From positions 62,001-126,000 of IMG/VR virus record IMGVR_UViG_3300050821_006345: a DNA stretch of 64,000 bases. One strand, written 5' to 3'. The stretch is from a virus. This document shows positions 23,975 through 32,489 of the stretch, in pieces. A program made the position numbers and the translations under genes. Below the pieces are notes generated by a model, which was given only the letters and a program-made list of their open reading frames with translations, did not search any database and was not told the origin of the DNA. Position 1 is the first letter of the stretch; each line of letters opens with the position of its first letter.

Positions 23975-24012
23975 GCAAAAAACCCGCTCAAACACAATGT
24001 TTAAGCGGGTTA
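23975..24012 (-). terminator. Rho-independent terminator after the capsid gene
   Basis: On the minus strand, a stem built from AACCCGCT and AGCGGGTT with an adjacent AAACA/TGTTT pairing and short loop, followed by TTTTTT. It lies 15 bases after the major capsid stop, so it would end the high-level structural transcript. Confidence 0.85.
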
Positions 24013-24026
24013 TGAAATTGCTACTG

Positions 24027-24965
24027 TTACGGCCCTGTCGGATTCAAACGCACGGCGGCAGCACTGTTAGTAGTGTGTATGTCTTCCGACCAGTCAAATT
24101 TGGCAACCTCTGCCCTACCGTCCTCGCGGACATAGCTACCCGGCACCATGAAGTTGTTGATCAGGCGGAACGTCTTCATGAAGCTAGGGTCGCGGCGCGT
24201 TGGATTTTCCTTGCGTGCGAAGATCAGGACGCTGGTGTCGAGCAGGAAGTTCATCGATGCTGCGATGCCTTCGCTGGCCGAGTCGTAAACCATGTAGGAC
24301 ACGCGGGTGTCAGGGTTGCCCAAGAACAGTCCAGAGGCGGTGTCCGGGGTGATGTTCGGGATTGCATTACCACCGGCGGTCACGAAACGTGAACGAACCG
24401 TTGGGTGATTCTTGAAATACATGTAGGCTGTGGCACCGAACAGAACGCCAACGCCCATCAACGAGCCGTATTTGGCGATCTTGATGACCGACAGGATGGC
24501 GTTGTCGATGTCGGAAACTGGGTCGCCTGTTCCGGCGCGAGTCCAGTCAACCGATGAGCCGCCTCCGACCGCAACGAGAGCCGCGTCAATGACGCTCTTT
24601 TCGTGGGCGAGGCCGGCGACTTCGGCGATCAGCGTGGCACCTTCCTGAAGGATGTTCTCCAACAGGTCTCCTTCCAGCTGTTCAAGATTGTCAACTGGAA
24701 AGTCCAGCGCGTGGGGGACGCAGTTGTAGGTCTTGTCCGTCATGTTAAACGAAAGCTCCACGGCACGTCCGCCGAGGCCACGGATGGTCTGGGGGAGGTG
24801 GAAGCGGTTCTTTTCGTCGTATTGCTTGTAGCGGCCAACAGAGGTCGCCACCGGCACGGTTGGCGCGAGGAATTCGGCCACGGGCTGGATTGAGTCCTGC
24901 GCCGCGCCCTGCGCGTATTGCTTCAGCATCGGGCTGCTGGAAATTGATTCGAGTCTTGATCCCAT
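24027..24965 (-). CDS. Major capsid protein
   Basis: 312 residues, no signal peptide. The body has the alternating helix and strand pattern of an HK97-fold shell protein: an N-terminal arm, a helical spine (NILQEGATLIAEVAGLAHEKSVID), and a C-terminal beta region (DTRVSYMVYDSASEG ... LDTSVLIFARKENPTRRDPS). It is followed by a strong terminator and preceded by decoration and scaffold-like genes, the usual capsid gene context. Its start lacks a Shine-Dalgarno and has an A/C-rich leader (CCAAACATTATG). Confidence 0.82.
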   Translation of the reverse strand: MGSRLESISSSPMLKQYAQGAAQDSIQPVAEFLAPTVPVATSVGRYKQYDEKNRFHLPQTIRGLGGRAVELSFNMTDKTYNCVPHALDFPVDNLEQLEGDLLENILQEGATLIAEVAGLAHEKSVIDAALVAVGGGSSVDWTRAGTGDPVSDIDNAILSVIKIAKYGSLMGVGVLFGATAYMYFKNHPTVRSRFVTAGGNAIPNITPDTASGLFLGNPDTRVSYMVYDSASEGIAASMNFLLDTSVLIFARKENPTRRDPSFMKTFRLINNFMVPGSYVREDGRAEVAKFDWSEDIHTTNSAAAVRLNPTGP

Positions 24966-25012
24966 AATGTTTGGTTATTTGGTGGTGGTGATGTGTTGGT
25001 TAAATTTGACCG

Positions 25013-25450
25013 TTATTTCTTATACGGCCCAATGGGGCGGATAAGCAGGTATTGGCCTGCGACACCGGCCTCTTCGGTGATTCCGAATACCCAGTTGCCG
25101 GAGGAGGCAGGAACGGCCTGGCCTGATGCATCTGATTGAACCTCGATGCCGCCATTGATGGAGCCGGTTGAAATCACCCTGATTTGCTGGTCGCTTGAAA
25201 GCGGCAGGCAAGTAACGATTTGAAGGTCGTTCGTTGATTCGTTGGTGCTGGCCGAGTCGCCGACATTGGTGCCGCCTTCGAGCAACACATAGTGGGGCTG
25301 TGCGCCAGCGCCGGTGGTGTTCACCGTGGTCGGAGACGTGGATGCGTTGAGTGAAACAAGCGTTCCCTCAAGTCCCGTCAGGTTCGCCGACGGAAGGCGA
25401 ACGATGCGTCCCTTGGTGGTGTTGGATTGAATGAATGAGCTGGCTGCCAT
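25013..25450 (-). CDS. Capsid decoration-like protein
   Basis: 145 residues, Ser/Thr/Gly-rich and beta-strand-like, with paired segments LVSLNASTSPT and IRVISTGSINGG. It is located directly upstream of the major capsid gene, where many siphophages encode a trimeric decoration protein that stabilises the shell. Start with an A-rich leader and no Shine-Dalgarno. Assignment rests on size, composition and position. Confidence 0.6.
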   Translation of the reverse strand: MAASSFIQSNTTKGRIVRLPSANLTGLEGTLVSLNASTSPTTVNTTGAGAQPHYVLLEGGTNVGDSASTNESTNDLQIVTCLPLSSDQQIRVISTGSINGGIEVQSDASGQAVPASSGNWVFGITEEAGVAGQYLLIRPIGPYKK

Positions 25451-25485
25451 AATTTTGTTTTAGTTATGTTTGGTTGGAGATTGGT

Positions 25486-26091
25486 TTAGTTGACGATCTG
25501 CTGGCCGGCGACCATTTCAGCGCGGGCGTTCAGAAACGCCTGATTCCAGCCCATGCCCTTGTTGGTGGCCTGAATTTCGCGGGCGCGGTTGGAAACCTTC
25601 ACCGAGAATTCCTCGGTTTCGCCGCTGTTCGCGTTCAAAATGGGTTCAGGCTGTGCGGCCTTGCTGGAGTTGTGCAGCGGAGCCTTGCGGGTCGGCTTCG
25701 GGTCAGCCACTGGCGCAGGTGCAGCCGCATTGGTCAGCTTGATGCCCTTCAGGAAGGCAAGACCGACTTCGCGGTTGTTCATCAGCATCGCCTTCACTCC
25801 GGCTTCGTCGCTGATTACATCCTTGAAACTCGCAACGTCGTTGTTCACGAGTGACTCAAGCATGGACTTGTTGGAGTTGGTCAATTTTTCATTGGCCGCA
25901 GTCAACTGCTCAACCTGCTTGGTCGAATTCATCAAATTTTGTTCAGCCGAAATAAGCTGACCATCGGTCAACTCTTTGTAGGCGACCATGCTGGAAGTAA
26001 ACTCGTTTACGGAATTCGCCAAAATTTCGTCTGAAGAACCGGCAGGAACACCCATCAAGGTTTCCAGTGTTTGCTTGTAATCAAGAGCCAT
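25486..26091 (-). CDS. Scaffold-like protein
   Basis: 201 residues, strongly helical and charged, with a Gln/Glu/Lys-rich coiled region (residues 30-110), a Pro/Ala linker (AAAPAPVADPKPTRKAPL) and a C-terminal helix (GWNQAFLNARAEMV). This resembles the internal scaffold domains of Mu-like Z proteins and of protease-scaffold fusions. It lies between the protease gene (disrupted from it by an endonuclease insertion) and the decoration gene. The start has a Shine-Dalgarno-free leader (GAAACAATTATG). Confidence 0.55.
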   Translation of the reverse strand: MALDYKQTLETLMGVPAGSSDEILANSVNEFTSSMVAYKELTDGQLISAEQNLMNSTKQVEQLTAANEKLTNSNKSMLESLVNNDVASFKDVISDEAGVKAMLMNNREVGLAFLKGIKLTNAAAPAPVADPKPTRKAPLHNSSKAAQPEPILNANSGETEEFSVKVSNRAREIQATNKGMGWNQAFLNARAEMVAGQQIVN

Positions 26092-26461
26092 AATTGTTTC
26101 GTAAATTGGTTTGTTGTTGTCTGGTCGCTACTTGCGGTTGCGAAAAATTTACAATGTGTTCTTGGCGTGTCAAAAATGACTTTACACACTAGCTATTTAT
26201 TGGATGGCAGAAATTGGCAGAAACCATTGAGAATAAATGGCGGAATAAGCGTCGATGGAGAAGTCGAGAAACTTTACCAAAAGGTCGGTCTTGGACAAAC
26301 CTCCACTTGCTATTGACTGGTCTGGCATTAGATTTTGGCCAGAAAAGAATTGTGTTAGTCCCACAATGAAACTACCATTACATCGCCGCTCAAGTGCCGC
26401 CGGATGCCGCAAGGCAACTTACCCGTCGGGGACTACACTCTGGGCGGCATTTTGATTATTT
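26092..26461. other. Stretch without a supported gene
   Basis: 370 bases between the scaffold-like gene and the split HNH gene. Short frames exist on both strands. One plus-strand frame reads PQGNLPVGDYTLGGILIIYE just before the HNH start and looks like a fragment of a real protein, so it may hold remnants of a gene disrupted by the endonuclease. No promoter or terminator is clear. Confidence 0.4.
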
Positions 26462-27423
26462 ATGAAGCAATACACGATTAATGGCAAAACACAGTCACTC
26501 GAAGAATGGTCTGCGGAAACAGGATTAGGAACATTCGCTTTGGCGTATCGAATTAAAAATTGGCCAGAAGAAGATTGGATGCTCCAGCAAAAGAGCCAGT
26601 TTAAGATTGGAAGCAACAATGCTTTAATTGGATTGAGGGTTGGTAAATTAACAATTGAATCTTGCGTTGAGCCTCCCAACAATGTGAATCGTGGAGAGGT
26701 ATTTGGACGTGTCTTTGCGACTGCGGAAACAAGAAGGACATTCATGGTTACAGCCTTACAAAGAAAGTTCCAGTGAGGAGTTGCGGATGCCTTCGGTCAT
26801 ACGACAGGGCTCTTGCCAAAAAGAAATCTTATTCATCTGAATACAAAATCGGCCAGAAGTTTAATGCTTTCACTGTTACAGGATGCGTCGAGCCATCCAA
26901 CGGCAACAACGGTGGCGGTGTGTGGACTTGTGTTTGCGATTGCGGGAAAACAATGGCTAGAACCGGAAGGCAGCTAATTTACGGCAAGGGACATCGCGGA
27001 TGCACCCGGCCAGATTTGTATCGAAGAAGCAATGCTGACGACAAAAGACAGTTAACCATTAGCAATCAATACACACAGCACAAAAAGCGGTGCAAATTGA
27101 AGGGAATTGAACATCTTGATTTTACAGACTGGGAATCTGTTGTTTTCAGGCCGTGCCATTATTGCGGACTGATTGACGAGCGGTCTTACACCAATAAATA
27201 CATACAATCTTACGGCGAAGAAATCATCAATCTCTATAAGGTTAAGATAAACGGTGTGGACAGGCTTGATTCATCCATTGGATACACGCTTTCAAATTGC
27301 GTTCCGTGCTGCTTTTTCTGCAATACCGCAAAATATGCACACGAAGAAAATTACTTCCTGTCTAGGATAAAGCAGATTTATGAATTCAGAAGACTTGGGG
27401 AATTTACACCGACAGCGCCTTGA
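26462..27423 (+). pseudogene. HNH endonuclease split by a frameshift
   Basis: Two adjacent frames (26462-26776 and 26773-27423) together make one protein. The first has a DNA-binding N-terminus (TINGKTQSLEEWSAETGLG) and the first zinc unit up to NNVNRG. Adding one G at about 26692-26700 lets the frame continue as GIWTCLCDCGNKK ... RSCGCLRS, a close copy of the second zinc unit (GVWTCVCDCGKTM). The nuclease core follows (CHYCGLIDERS, VNGVDRLDSSIGY, NCVPCCFFCNTAK). The plus-strand gene overlaps the protease gene's 3' end by 20 bases and separates it from the scaffold-like gene. Confidence 0.8.
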
Positions 27424-29134
27424 CGGGTAGGTTGGGCTTGTTGGTCAGCGCCACAGCCGAGAGTTCCTGTGGGATTAACCTGTCCGGCGTGCCGTCTTGA
27501 AGGCACATCGCCCTAGTAAAAACGGGACTCACAAAGCGGTATGTGCCGGAAGAAACAGCCCTGTCTCCTTCAGGAGTCAGCTTGGCGTGTCCCCACAATC
27601 CTGAAGCATCGTTGCGAAGGGCATCAATCCAGCCAGCGGCAGCCGTGTTCGGCGTGGTGTCTGAAGAATGGTCGAAATCCAAAATTATCATGTGGTTGGG
27701 ATCAACCGCACGTTGTGAATTGAATGCTGCAACCATCTGTGAGTGGCTGGAAGGAGAAAGAACTTGTGTAACGCCTGCGTTGGCATTCTCGTATTCACCA
27801 ACAGGGCTGAGATGCATCCACCCAGAAGGATCTGCCTTGAAAGCACTGTTTGACAGACGCTCTCCTTTTATCTCCACCGCCTTGCCCACAATCCTTTGCG
27901 CGTTGCTCAATTTTGCAGACCCGCTCCAGTCCGCTCCCGATTCCCATTGAAGGGTTTTCGGTGTCTGCACCTTGATGGTCTTGCTCTCTGGGTGATACGA
28001 GACAGTTGGAGGCGTGCGGTCTTTTCCTTCGGCACTGCGGTCGAGCTTTTGGTCAAATTGGGATGTCCGGTTGCCGCTGTGGTCTTCCGAAACGATTGAA
28101 AGATGGTCGGTGGCCGCGTCGTGGTTGACGTGGATTTTGCCCTCCGGCACATTCATTGAACCGTTGCCTTTGCGCGTAATCCACTCTTTATTCACGCCTT
28201 CGCTGGTTCCGCTGTTCACAATGGCCTTCTGCTCATCCGCCTTTTTCAGGTCGGATTTCTGCTCTTCCACCGTCGCCTGCTTTGGGTCGGTCACTGGCTT
28301 GGCCAGAGGAACGTCCTTGTTCATTATCTCGGTGTCTGGAGATGTAATGGGCGCAGGCATTGATGGTGCTTGAGGTGCTGGCATCGCATCATCGTTTAGC
28401 ATAGCATCGTCTGAGGCGTCGATGGGAGACGTAGAGTCGTTCTTTAATTTGGCAGGATTCGGCGCATTGTTGGCCATTACAGGGCTTTTCTTGAACCGCT
28501 CGATGGTCGACGCAAACGCTGGCTTGGCCGCGTTTAAGATTGAAGCTGGAATGAAGTTGGTTATGCGTCCCTGATGGTCGTAGGTTATCTGGCCGATTTT
28601 CGTGGACGAATTTCTGAATGAAGGGTCGCCAGCCTCCTCCGAGTGAAGCCGCGCCCGGCCCATGTGGTAGGCAATGCGTCCCATTGCGTTTGTTTTGCTT
28701 CCAAGCATGGAGTTCATTTCATCGCGATAATGAGTTGCGGCGGCCTTGTGTGCGTATTGTGCGGCAACGTGGTCTTTTGGTTTGCCGGTTTTGAAAGCCT
28801 TTTTAGTCAGTGTTTCTGCATTTTGTCCGGTGGCAAACGCGGACGATTCTTTATGCCTGCCAGAACCCGGCCCTCCGTTCAGCATAACGTCTTCACATTC
28901 TCCGCTGTTTCCAATGGAGGGATACTTCTTGGCCGCTTTTGCGCGGACTATTGCCTTCTCTTCTGGTGTGCCGAATTCAGACACGCGTGAAAGAGCTGCT
29001 CGTGCGTGACTTGGATTTTCGATTGGGTAGCGTCCGCCAGAAAGCGCGAAGTTTTCAGGCTTAATCTTTGAGCGCGCCTTGGCCGTCAGCTTGCCGTTCA
29101 GCATCGCCCACTTGTTGACAAGGTCGGTGAACAT
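27404..29134 (-). CDS. Capsid protease-like protein (Mu I-type C-terminus)
   Basis: 576 residues. The C-terminal 150 residues have the Mu-like protease I signature (ILDFDHSSDTT ... GWIDALRNDASGLWGHAKLTPEG ... LTNKPNLPVKAL). The N-terminal 70 residues (ALSGGRYPIENPSHARAALSRV) match a conserved N-terminal region of Mu-like prohead protein variants. The middle is a charged, partly disordered linker. The protein would process the head during assembly. The 3' end overlaps the HNH gene by 20 bases. Confidence 0.75.
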   Translation of the reverse strand: MFTDLVNKWAMLNGKLTAKARSKIKPENFALSGGRYPIENPSHARAALSRVSEFGTPEEKAIVRAKAAKKYPSIGNSGECEDVMLNGGPGSGRHKESSAFATGQNAETLTKKAFKTGKPKDHVAAQYAHKAAATHYRDEMNSMLGSKTNAMGRIAYHMGRARLHSEEAGDPSFRNSSTKIGQITYDHQGRITNFIPASILNAAKPAFASTIERFKKSPVMANNAPNPAKLKNDSTSPIDASDDAMLNDDAMPAPQAPSMPAPITSPDTEIMNKDVPLAKPVTDPKQATVEEQKSDLKKADEQKAIVNSGTSEGVNKEWITRKGNGSMNVPEGKIHVNHDAATDHLSIVSEDHSGNRTSQFDQKLDRSAEGKDRTPPTVSYHPESKTIKVQTPKTLQWESGADWSGSAKLSNAQRIVGKAVEIKGERLSNSAFKADPSGWMHLSPVGEYENANAGVTQVLSPSSHSQMVAAFNSQRAVDPNHMIILDFDHSSDTTPNTAAAGWIDALRNDASGLWGHAKLTPEGDRAVSSGTYRFVSPVFTRAMCLQDGTPDRLIPQELSAVALTNKPNLPVKALSV

Positions 29135-29139
29135 TGGAG

Positions 29140-29838
29140 TTATTGCACTGAAGGTGCTTGGGTCGTTACCACAAGTTCCGCAGCCGGAGTGGTCAAATCT
29201 TGGTCGCCGTAGATGATCGTTGCTGCTGGCTGGTTGTCTTGGCCGGAAGGTGTGTTGGCATCATCGTCGTCATCGTCAAGGTCGATGTTCATAATCGCAT
29301 CATCGTCGCCCATTTCGCTGTTGGCCAGTTTCACCCTCATGGCTGAAAGTGCCGAGTGGTAGTTGCCGCGAATGGAAGGATAAACCGAGTTCTTCACCTT
29401 TTTCTTGGCCAGCGCGTCGCCATTCTTGGCATCAATCTGCTTCTGAATGAAGGCCGGAAGCGTCTTCTTCGCGTTGGTGATGGTCTTTCCGTCCGGCCCG
29501 ACCGCAGGAGTTCCAGACTTTGGATTGGCCGTATCATGGCCACATTGACACGGAGATTGGCCGCAGGTGCATGGAGTCTTGCCGTCCATCATCTCAAGGT
29601 CGGCGTTCTGCTTCGCCACTGTATTTTCACCCGCCTCCTTGGTGGGCGGGTTCTCAATGGTGGGCTGGGGCACGTTTGGAGCGGTGTTCGGGCCGCTGGC
29701 GTTGCGGAGCTTCGCTGCGCCGTAGACGGTCGATCCGTTTAGGGCGGCGACCTGCGCGGTCACCTTGGGTGAAAGTCCGTTCTTGAGTTTGCGCTTTTCG
29801 TCGCGCAGGCCATTGTTGTTTCGGAAAGCAATTTTCAT
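29140..29838 (-). CDS. Hypothetical virion-region protein
   Basis: 232 residues with a basic N-terminus, a central CTCGQSPCQCGHD segment that could bind metal, a Lys-rich helical zone and an acidic run (DLDDDDDDAN) near residue 200. No recognised family. It sits between the protease gene and small genes at 30 kb. Its start is within a perfect 8-base inverted repeat that could mask it. Structural role unknown. Confidence 0.55.
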   Translation of the reverse strand: MKIAFRNNNGLRDEKRKLKNGLSPKVTAQVAALNGSTVYGAAKLRNASGPNTAPNVPQPTIENPPTKEAGENTVAKQNADLEMMDGKTPCTCGQSPCQCGHDTANPKSGTPAVGPDGKTITNAKKTLPAFIQKQIDAKNGDALAKKKVKNSVYPSIRGNYHSALSAMRVKLANSEMGDDDAIMNIDLDDDDDDANTPSGQDNQPAATIIYGDQDLTTPAAELVVTTQAPSVQ

Positions 29839-29860
29839 TGAAGGAATTTACCCCTTCAAT
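29836..29860 (-). promoter_or_regulatory. Inverted repeat over a start codon
   Basis: ATTGAAGG and CCTTCAAT pair perfectly across 8 bases, at 29837-29844 and 29853-29860, with an 8-base loop, and the start ATG (29836-29838) is in or beside the stem. A hairpin here would hide the start codon of the 29140-29838 gene, or the repeat is a repressor site. Confidence 0.4.
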
Positions 29861-29892
29861 CGGCCTGTGCAAATGCAAGATTACCGTGAGGC

Positions 29893-30135
29893 TTACTCGA
29901 CTGGAGGAACGACTTCTCCGGCCCTCGCCTTGCGCTGCGTCAGTGGAAGATTATCCTCCTTGTAGGCGAACCACGCTGCGTTAAACTGCTCGATCTCGTC
30001 CTTGGAGTTCAGTGCGATGATGCCGCCAGTTGTTAGGACTTCGTGGCTGCCCTGAATGGCTGGTCGGCTGCCGGTGACGTAGTGGAGGGAGATGTCTTTT
30101 GATCCGATTTTGATGGATTTAAATTTTTGGCTCAT
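29893..30135 (-). CDS. Small hypothetical protein
   Basis: 80 residues; a basic start (KFKSIKIGSKDISLHYVTGSRPAI), a mixed middle, then a charged helix. Likely a small virion or assembly protein; no family recognised. Confidence 0.5.
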   Translation of the reverse strand: MSQKFKSIKIGSKDISLHYVTGSRPAIQGSHEVLTTGGIIALNSKDEIEQFNAAWFAYKEDNLPLTQRKARAGEVVPPVE

Positions 30136-30200
30136 GATTTATGTTATTTGTAATGAACTGAAATTATAGGCTATTGCCGGCCGAACACAAGCCAATTCTG

Positions 30201-30395
30201 CTAATTGGAAAGAATTTCGGCGTAGATGCCCACGATGGTCATCTTTTCTATGGCCGTCGGATGCACGCGAGACTTCTCGGAGATTGAATCAAACCCATCG
30301 CCTATGTCCGCTGCGTCATCCAAGTCTCCTCCCTGCCTGTGTTCCGACCAGAACACCAGTGCCGTGGCAAACAAGAGCATTTCATTCGATGTCAT
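30201..30395 (-). CDS. Small hypothetical protein
   Basis: 64 residues, hydrophobic N-terminus (MLLFATALVFW), acidic middle, start overlapping the stop of the upstream gene by four bases. No family recognised. Confidence 0.5.
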   Translation of the reverse strand: MTSNEMLLFATALVFWSEHRQGGDLDDAADIGDGFDSISEKSRVHPTAIEKMTIVGIYAEILSN

Positions 30396-31030
30396 GGCTG
30401 GCGCATATCGTCGTGGTCGCCGTCGCCTTGCGTTGGCGTAAGCGAATCTGCCTCGGCAAGAATGGATGCACGAAGCGTTTCCTCGGATGGACGCGATACT
30501 CTGGCGGGCGGCCTTGGAGCAATGGTTCTCGCCGAGACAATCTCATCCATTTCGTTTCGCAATGCCTCTCTCATGGTCTCTGGAATCTGGCCAGTAGGAG
30601 CTACACCCGCATCGGACTCGCGTTTGTATTTAACCACTATCCCTTTCTGCTTCAGGTGAAATGGAACCGCGCGAGTGAATGACAATGCCTTCTCAAATTC
30701 TCCGCCGAACTTGTCCACCACCATCTTGGCGATTTCTCTGGCCGTTAATTCTGCGCCACGGTTAACCAGCAGGTCGCGGATGAACTTGGTCTTGTTGATG
30801 GCTGATTCTGTCGCAGGCCTGGCCACAGGAAACGCAGGAGTCTGCTTCTTGGCAACTTCTGCCAGCTGCTCTCCAGTCATCGGAATAAAAGTGAAGTTCT
30901 CGTAGATGCCGTATTCAACCGGCAGATGCTCGTTCATCCAGCGAATGCCTCCGGCAGGAAATACCTCCTCCATGCCGTCCTTGGACTGGCGGGCGTGACT
31001 TGCTCCAGATGGAAAAATGATTGGTGGCAT
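30392..31030 (-). CDS. Winged-helix-like protein, hypothetical
   Basis: 212 residues from the ATG at 31030 (the frame extends to 31204 but with poor composition). The segment RDLLVNRGAELTAREIAKMVVDKFGGEFEKALSF resembles a winged helix; the C-terminus is charged (EEIVSARTIAPRPPARVSRPSEETLRASIL). This could be a regulator or a DNA-binding accessory of DNA metabolism. Confidence in function is low. Confidence 0.55.
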   Translation of the reverse strand: MPPIIFPSGASHARQSKDGMEEVFPAGGIRWMNEHLPVEYGIYENFTFIPMTGEQLAEVAKKQTPAFPVARPATESAINKTKFIRDLLVNRGAELTAREIAKMVVDKFGGEFEKALSFTRAVPFHLKQKGIVVKYKRESDAGVAPTGQIPETMREALRNEMDEIVSARTIAPRPPARVSRPSEETLRASILAEADSLTPTQGDGDHDDMRQP

Positions 31031-31046
31031 ATCGTTGCGAAATAGT

Positions 31047-31511
31047 TTAGGAAACAGTCTCGGCGTTGGCAAGAATTTGTTTGTTCTTTTCGGTATCTTG
31101 CGCCCAAAAATCGTCTGGCATTGCCTGCTGCCCTGCAACATCCTCTGTAAGATTGATTTGCAGACGCAATGCTTCAGTAAGTTTAGCGATGTGCTTTGCG
31201 GCATGGGTCATTAGTGCTGCGTTGGCCTTCTGCATCTCATCCCATCCTTGCGGAGCAAACTGCACCCACTTTTCATAGCCGAACATCACGCGGATGTCAT
31301 TCGGAGATTGCGGGTGTGGAGTTGGATTGTAAGAGCCATCGCGATAACCGCTGACCAGCGTGAAGATTTGCTGTGTTCCTGGACGCAACTTATGCTCGAC
31401 GTGATTGGTGACTGGATCTGGAACGTCGCCGTAAAGCTGAAGTCCTGCACCAGAATCATACTGCCATCGAAGATTCTTGCTGGCCTTGCTGACGACTTCT
31501 TGCAAATTCAT
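31047..31511 (-). CDS. Hypothetical protein
   Basis: 154 residues starting MNLQEVVSKASKNLRWQYD; an aromatic N-terminal half and a charged helical C-terminal half (MTHAAKHIAKLTEALRLQINL). It has its own promoter just upstream, with the predicted start point very close to the ATG. No family recognised. Confidence 0.6.
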   Translation of the reverse strand: MNLQEVVSKASKNLRWQYDSGAGLQLYGDVPDPVTNHVEHKLRPGTQQIFTLVSGYRDGSYNPTPHPQSPNDIRVMFGYEKWVQFAPQGWDEMQKANAALMTHAAKHIAKLTEALRLQINLTEDVAGQQAMPDDFWAQDTEKNKQILANAETVS

Positions 31512-31520
31512 ATTGAAATC

Positions 31521-31549
31521 AGCTTAAGAATTTATGGCCGCAGAGTCAA
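31521..31549 (-). promoter_or_regulatory. Promoter, TTGACT type
   Basis: TTGACT (31544-31549), 17 bases, TAAGCT (31521-31526), nine bases before the ATG at 31511. One of a series of matching minus-strand boxes in this genome. Confidence 0.45.
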
Positions 31550-31551
31550 CT

Positions 31552-31872
31552 TTATTTATAGGTGCAATAGGCGAACGACGAGGAAATCGGCCACATGACC
31601 GACGGATTGCTTCTGGCGTATTTGATTGCCAGTTTCCTCGAGTGGAAAATCCGGCAAATTGAGAAGTGCGGTTTGCGGCTTACGGAAGGCTTCAGGTGCA
31701 GCGAATGAAAATGATGGTTCAGTGTTCTTTCCTCCGCAACCCACCTCTGACTCTTGTAATTCCAGATTCGGTTCGTGCGCGAATAAACAATCCACCGATC
31801 CTTGGCCGGAGGCCATTTACATTCTGGCGGCTTCCGATAATTCGGATTCAATGGATTGTCGTTGTCGCGCAT
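31552..31872 (-). CDS. Hypothetical protein
   Basis: 106 residues from the ATG at 31872, two bases after the HNH stop. Rich in basic and aromatic residues (RWIVYSRTNRIWNYKSQRWV; later NPSVMWPISSSFAYCTYK). The pattern resembles small phage proteins with a carbohydrate-binding-like core, but no family is recognised. Confidence 0.5.
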   Translation of the reverse strand: MRDNDNPLNPNYRKPPECKWPPAKDRWIVYSRTNRIWNYKSQRWVAEERTLNHHFHSLHLKPSVSRKPHFSICRIFHSRKLAIKYARSNPSVMWPISSSFAYCTYK

Positions 31873-31874
31873 TG

Positions 31875-32489
31875 TCAGACGAATAGCTGTGGATTCGGAT
31901 TGACGGTTGGAATGTTTCTGGACTGGCCGGTGCAAATCAAATGCACATTAGATGTTGATGCGTTAAATTTCCTCGCAATCTTCCTATATGACAATCCAGT
32001 TTCTTCTCTCATTTTGCGAATTTCACCCACTTGTTTGTCGGAAAGCTTAACCGACCCGTTGTTTTCTCCAATCTGGTCGTTTCCGTGGCGCACACGATCC
32101 TCCTGATTTTCGGTTGGCGTTGCCCACTTCAGGTTGTCAAGGCGGTTATCTGCTCTGTTCCCGTTTTTATGGCATCCGTAATATCCGTCTGGCCGAGGGC
32201 CAATGAATGCCAGAAGCACCAGCTCGTGAACACCATCGTGTTTGTGAGGCATTCCATCCATTGTCATAGTTACATATCTATAACCATTTATTAAGCCTCC
32301 CCACAATATATGCGGCTCATAGTTTCTGTTCGGAAGCTTCTTGCGGACGCGATCAGATGCAAGACTGTGCCTGCGGACTCTTCCCATGTTGGAGACATCG
32401 TATGGATAACCTGCGTGAGGAGATGGCATCCATATTTCTCCTGAAATTATTCTCGTGTCCCACGCCGTCCTGTTTGGATGTGACTTCAT
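31875..32489 (-). CDS. HNH homing endonuclease (NUMOD4 type)
   Basis: 204 residues. The N-terminus has a NUMOD4-like motif (HAGYPYDVSNMGRVRR), the core is HNH (HELVLLAFIGP ... CHKNGNRADNRLDNLKW), and the C-terminus carries a helix-turn-helix segment (SDKQVGEIRKMREETGLSYRKIA). The start overlaps the helicase stop (ATGA). It lies between the DEAD helicase and small genes, like other free-standing homing endonucleases of this phage. Confidence 0.85.
   Translation of the reverse strand: MKSHPNRTAWDTRIISGEIWMPSPHAGYPYDVSNMGRVRRHSLASDRVRKKLPNRNYEPHILWGGLINGYRYVTMTMDGMPHKHDGVHELVLLAFIGPRPDGYYGCHKNGNRADNRLDNLKWATPTENQEDRVRHGNDQIGENNGSVKLSDKQVGEIRKMREETGLSYRKIARKFNASTSNVHLICTGQSRNIPTVNPNPQLFV

Noticed and set aside
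26197-26412. 71-residue minus-strand frame before the scaffold-like gene
   Set aside because: Starts are poor and a plus-strand frame over the same bases looks at least as real.
31556-31816. Alternative 86-residue frame
   Set aside because: The overlapping frame from 31872 has better start context, no gap to the HNH stop and a more protein-like end.
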